Assembly (NCBI RefSeq): GCF_007874125.1
Contig: NZ_CP040128.1
Span: forward strand, 496,001-560,000
From: Noviherbaspirillum sp. UKPF54
GTDB taxonomy: Bacteria; Pseudomonadota; Gammaproteobacteria; Burkholderiales; Burkholderiaceae_D
DNA: 64,000 nt
Direction of reading: 5' to 3'
Shown here: one piece after another, positions 60,895 through 64,000 of the stretch
Numbering within the stretch: position 1 is the stretch's first letter
How the letters are laid out: every line of letters begins with the position of its first letter
Program-made: the position numbers and the translations under genes
Notes under the pieces: model-generated
Told to the model about the DNA's origin: nothing
What the model saw: only the letters and a program-made list of their open reading frames with translations
The model's database searches: none

Positions 60895-63633
60895 TCAGGT
60901 GTCGATCAGGCCGCGGTTGCGGGCGATGAACACCGCTTCGCTGCGGTTGCGCGCATCGAGTTTTTCCAGGATGCGGCGGACATGCCATTTGACGGTGTTA
61001 ACGGAGAGGAACACGGCCCGGGCGAGCTGTTCGTTGCCCATGCCGGTTGCCAGCAGCGCCAGGATGGCGCGCTCGCGTTCGCTCAGGGGCATGCCGTCCC
61101 CCACGGCGGGGCGCAGCACGGCAGGCGATTCGCCGCGCAGGTCGCGCCAGTAGGCCAGCACGAGTTCTGCGTCGGGCAGCATGGCGAACGACTGCGGCGG
61201 CAGCGCTGACAGCAGGGCCGGGATGCGCGAGCCATACTCGGAGAAACTGCGGCGTGCGCCCATCGCTGCTCCCATCTGCAACGCCCGCATCAGCGCGTCA
61301 CGGGCCGCCTGGGGCGCTCCGCCGGCATCCAGGGCGAGCACATGCAGCAGCGTCAGCTTCAGCAGGCGCCAGCGCCGGCCTTGCGCGGTCGCGCACGCGA
61401 TTTCTTGTTCCAGCCTTTGCGTCGCCCGCCGCAGATCGCCGCGCACGATGGCGCAGCGGACCGATTCGATGCCGGCGCCGAACAGTTCCTCGACATACGG
61501 GTTCCCGTGCCCGCCGGCCGCGCCGTCTTCCATGCGCTCCAGGGCGGCCGCGCGCGCCAGGGCCGCTTCGTCCCGTCCGGCAAACAGGTCGAGGCGCACC
61601 CGTTCCCAGTCGAACAGCCGCCGCGCGCGCGGCGAGGGCCATGCTGCGCAGTGGCTCGCGGCCTGGTCCAGCGCGGCGACTGCGCCTTCCAGGTCGCCTT
61701 GCGCGGTCCTGATGCGCGTTCGCACGATGTAGCTGAACAGCTGCATGTCGGGCGAGGGCTGGTGCATGATCAACGGAAGATAGCGCTGCAGCAGTTCCTC
61801 GGCCTCATCGAGGCGATCCTTTTCGTACAGCACGCCGGCGATCAGCCCGACCGAAGCGGCATTGACGTGGCCGGGATCGAACCAGGGCTGGCGCAACCTG
61901 ATCGCCGCCATTTTTCCCACTTCCCGGCATTGCTCCAGCGCGCCATCGAGGTTGCCCTGCATTGACTCGATCAAGCCGGAAAGCGCCATCGCATAGCCGA
62001 GGCCGAGCGCGCTGCCGATATCTTCGTTGCAGCGCCTTGCGCGATCGGAGAAGGTCCGCGCCCGCGCGAAATCGCCTTCCTGCATCAGGCAGTAGGAGAT
62101 CACGTTGGCCAGCGCGCCGGCGGCGAAACGGTGGCCGGCATCGATTTTTTCCCACTTCGCCAGGCCGCTCGCCAGCGCGGCGCGGGTGTCGCCGCACAAT
62201 GCCATGTGGACAGCTTGCAGCGCCGTCCATTCATCGTGCAGCGTGCCGCCGGCGGCGCCGAGGGCGGGCTTGAGGCGGGCCAGCCAGCGCAGCGCGGCTT
62301 CGCTCTGGTTGCCGAAGGCACAGGCCCAGGCCGCAGCCAGCATCAGTTCGGGGCCGGCTTCGTCGAGCGCCGCGTCGCTCAGGCGGTCGAGCCAGCGCAG
62401 GATGATGCCGAACTGCGCCTGCATCACCAGCTCGCGCGCGCAGCCCGTCATTTCGCGCATGGCGGCGGCATGGTCGCCGGCCGCAAGCCACAGGTCGACC
62501 GCTTCGATGGAGGCGCCGTGGCGTGCGAACCAGCGGGCCGCGCTGCGGTGCAGCTCGCGCACCGCAGCGGACGGGAACGTCAGCGCCTGCTGACCCCGCA
62601 GGAATTCGGCGAACAAGGGGTGATAGCGATACCAGTGGCGGCTGTCGTCGACCGGCGCGGTAAACAGGCCGTGCCGTTCGAGGTATTGCAGCATGTGGCG
62701 CGCATTGTCGCGGCCGGTCGTGGCGTCACAGGCGCCGGCGCAGAGCCGTGGCAGGGTGCAGGTTTCCAGCAGAAACATCCTGACTTCGGGCGGCTGCGCG
62801 TTCAGCACATCCTCAGCCAGGTAGTCGGCGATGTGCGCCAGGCTGCCGGACAGGTCGTGCGCATAGCGTTCCAGGTCGCCGCCGTTGCGCGCGGCCAGCG
62901 CGGTCAGCTGCAGGGCGGCCGGCCAACCGTCGGTGACAGCCTGCATTTTTTCGATGGTCCAGCCACCGACCGGTTCGGCGATGCGGCTGCCGAAAAAGCG
63001 CGCGGTTTCGGCGACGTCGAAGCGCAGGTCGGCTGCTGTCAGCTCCAGCAGTTCGCCGCGCAGGCGATAGCGCTCCAGGCCGAGCGCGGGCTTGTCGCGG
63101 CTGCCGATTACCAGCCGCACCTGGCGCGGCAGGCGCTCGACCAGCAGCTTGACGACACGCATCGACGCGGCGCTCGTCAATTGTTCGAATTCGTCGAGGA
63201 ACAGCGTGAGCGGCGCGCTGTCCGGTCCGATCCGGTCCAGCACCGACATCCAGTCGGACGACGCCACCAGCGCCGCGTCGTCCGAGCCCGGCGCGACCGA
63301 GCGCATCCAGGGATGCAGCGCGCCGTACAGATAGCACATCAGGCACGCCGGGTCGTTGTCCGCCTGATCCAGCGTCAGCCAGCACGCCTGGCCGCGCCGC
63401 CGCAGGATACGGTTCATCCATTGCCCCATCAGCGTGGTCTTGCCATATCCGGCCGGCGTCAGCAGGAGGACCAGGTGGACGTCGGCGTGCCGCTCCAGCC
63501 GCGCCAGCAGCAGTTCGCGCGGCACGCCGCCGCGGCCTGCCACCGGAGGCTGGAACTTGGTGACGTTGAGCGCGACGGCCGCCGCGCCCGCGGGCGCGGC
63601 ATAACCGGGAGAGGGCAGCGACAACTGGTTCAT
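60895..63633 (-). CDS. LuxR family, MalT-type ATP-dependent transcriptional regulator (2)
   Basis: 912 residues. N-terminal NTPase with Walker A TPAGYGKTTLM and LTLFLDEFEQL (Walker B), a TPR-like middle and a C-terminal LuxR HTH (LSERERAILALLATG, then QLARAVFLSVNTVKWHVRRI). It has the same layout as regulator 1 at 41345 and related sequence, though clearly diverged. The start is MNQLSLPSPG; the frame is open 17 codons upstream. No SD is visible. It closes the lipid cluster and may regulate it. Confidence 0.9.
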   Translation of the reverse strand: MNQLSLPSPGYAAPAGAAAVALNVTKFQPPVAGRGGVPRELLLARLERHADVHLVLLLTPAGYGKTTLMGQWMNRILRRRGQACWLTLDQADNDPACLMCYLYGALHPWMRSVAPGSDDAALVASSDWMSVLDRIGPDSAPLTLFLDEFEQLTSAASMRVVKLLVERLPRQVRLVIGSRDKPALGLERYRLRGELLELTAADLRFDVAETARFFGSRIAEPVGGWTIEKMQAVTDGWPAALQLTALAARNGGDLERYAHDLSGSLAHIADYLAEDVLNAQPPEVRMFLLETCTLPRLCAGACDATTGRDNARHMLQYLERHGLFTAPVDDSRHWYRYHPLFAEFLRGQQALTFPSAAVRELHRSAARWFARHGASIEAVDLWLAAGDHAAAMREMTGCARELVMQAQFGIILRWLDRLSDAALDEAGPELMLAAAWACAFGNQSEAALRWLARLKPALGAAGGTLHDEWTALQAVHMALCGDTRAALASGLAKWEKIDAGHRFAAGALANVISYCLMQEGDFARARTFSDRARRCNEDIGSALGLGYAMALSGLIESMQGNLDGALEQCREVGKMAAIRLRQPWFDPGHVNAASVGLIAGVLYEKDRLDEAEELLQRYLPLIMHQPSPDMQLFSYIVRTRIRTAQGDLEGAVAALDQAASHCAAWPSPRARRLFDWERVRLDLFAGRDEAALARAAALERMEDGAAGGHGNPYVEELFGAGIESVRCAIVRGDLRRATQRLEQEIACATAQGRRWRLLKLTLLHVLALDAGGAPQAARDALMRALQMGAAMGARRSFSEYGSRIPALLSALPPQSFAMLPDAELVLAYWRDLRGESPAVLRPAVGDGMPLSERERAILALLATGMGNEQLARAVFLSVNTVKWHVRRILEKLDARNRSEAVFIARNRGLIDT

Positions 63634-63775
63634 GGGGCGCTGGCGCGGTCGGCCTGGCTGACGATGATACGGCCAGCATAGCAACGCGCCAGGCCACGGC
63701 TTTGACCGATAGCCAGTTTTCGGTTCGCGCCGGATTATCCGGCGGGCAAGCGGCGCTTGCCCATGAAGCCGTGCG

Positions 63776-64000
63776 TCATTCCGCCGGTGTCGCGGGTGTG
63801 GCAGGTGTGGCCGGTGCCGCCGGCGTCGTGTATTGCGCCAGGATGCGGGCGGTCTCCGCCTCGGCCCAGGGAATCGACATGTCGGTCCTGGCCAGGCGGC
63901 TGCGCCTGATCAGGTCGCTCGCCTTCTCCGCGATCATGATCGTCGGCGCATTGGTATTGCCGCCGACCAGCGTCGGCATGATCGAGGCATCCACCACGCG
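63776..64000 (-). CDS. GMC family oxidoreductase, C-terminal fragment
   Basis: The last 74 residues of a protein cut by the window edge. [20 protein letters not shown] followed by [12 protein letters not shown] is the conserved C-terminal FAD-domain end of glucose-methanol-choline oxidoreductases (choline/alcohol dehydrogenases). The tail is extended by a repeat of Ala-Thr-Pro ([10 protein letters not shown]). Substrate unknown; a link to long-chain alcohol oxidation is only speculation. Confidence 0.88.
   Translation of the reverse strand, partial: RVVDASIMPTLVGGNTNAPTIMIAEKASDLIRRSRLARTDMSIPWAEAETARILAQYTTPAAPATPATPATPAE

Noticed and set aside
63776..63815. Ala-Thr-Pro triplet repeat at the GMC oxidoreductase end
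   Set aside because: A short low-complexity tail encoded by imperfect GC-rich repeats; not a mobile or regulatory repeat.

Overview
The window is 64 kb of high-GC chromosomal DNA packed with genes on both strands. I see no rRNA or tRNA genes, CRISPR arrays, insertion sequences or phage modules. The gene set points to a betaproteobacterium of the Burkholderiales: two periplasmic-binding TRAP systems, CaiB/MmgE/HpcH catabolic genes, a phasin, Tar-like chemoreceptors and a sigma-54-type promoter. Oxalobacteraceae (Noviherbaspirillum/Herbaspirillum-like) is my best guess, from general resemblance only.

Layout. 1-5.2 kb: end of a histidine phosphatase, then a fatty-acid/acyl-CoA block (SDR, acyl-CoA dehydrogenase, SDR, FadD-type ligase). 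5.4-7.5 kb: small stress proteins (GlsB-like, DUF2188-like, a Cys-repeat protein, CsbD-like) and a small HTH-like protein. 8.1-12.9 kb: porin, fused ABC permease, ABC ATPase with an AAA-associated tail and an unknown protein, with no binding protein of their own. 13.1-16.6 kb: TAXI-type TRAP transporter with DUF1850. 16.6-27.3 kb: Na+/H+ antiporter, chemoreceptor, hemerythrin, universal stress protein, phasin, Mut7-C protein, methyltransferase, glycosyltransferase/deacetylase pair, and a TetR regulator divergent from a metal-dependent hydrolase. 27.4-34.7 kb: one catabolic operon (hotdog hydratase, acyl-CoA dehydrogenase, CoA-transferase, MmgE/PrpD, citrate-lyase-like lyase, DctP binding protein, methyltransferase) that fits breakdown of a C5 dicarboxylate to acetyl-CoA and pyruvate. 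34.7-37.5 kb: LysR regulator and a chemoreceptor behind a sigma-54-like promoter.

37.7-63.6 kb is the most unusual part. Four exported proteins carry, near the signal-peptide end, a motif matching the double-glycine leader of bacteriocin precursors. They lie across an intergenic region from a MalT-type regulator followed by a stand-alone C39 peptidase, the class of enzyme that cuts such leaders. Then come two outer-membrane barrels (one FadL-like), a DUF2059 protein, an AraC regulator and a large metzincin-like protease. Next to these lie a WS/DGAT acyltransferase and, divergently, a methyltransferase, a DUF2156 acyl/aminoacyl transferase, a fatty acyl reductase and a TPR O-GlcNAc-transferase-like protein, closed by a second MalT-type regulator. 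I read this as an envelope or surface system joined to wax-ester/neutral-lipid synthesis. The C39-substrate link is my inference.

The window ends inside a GMC oxidoreductase on the minus strand.
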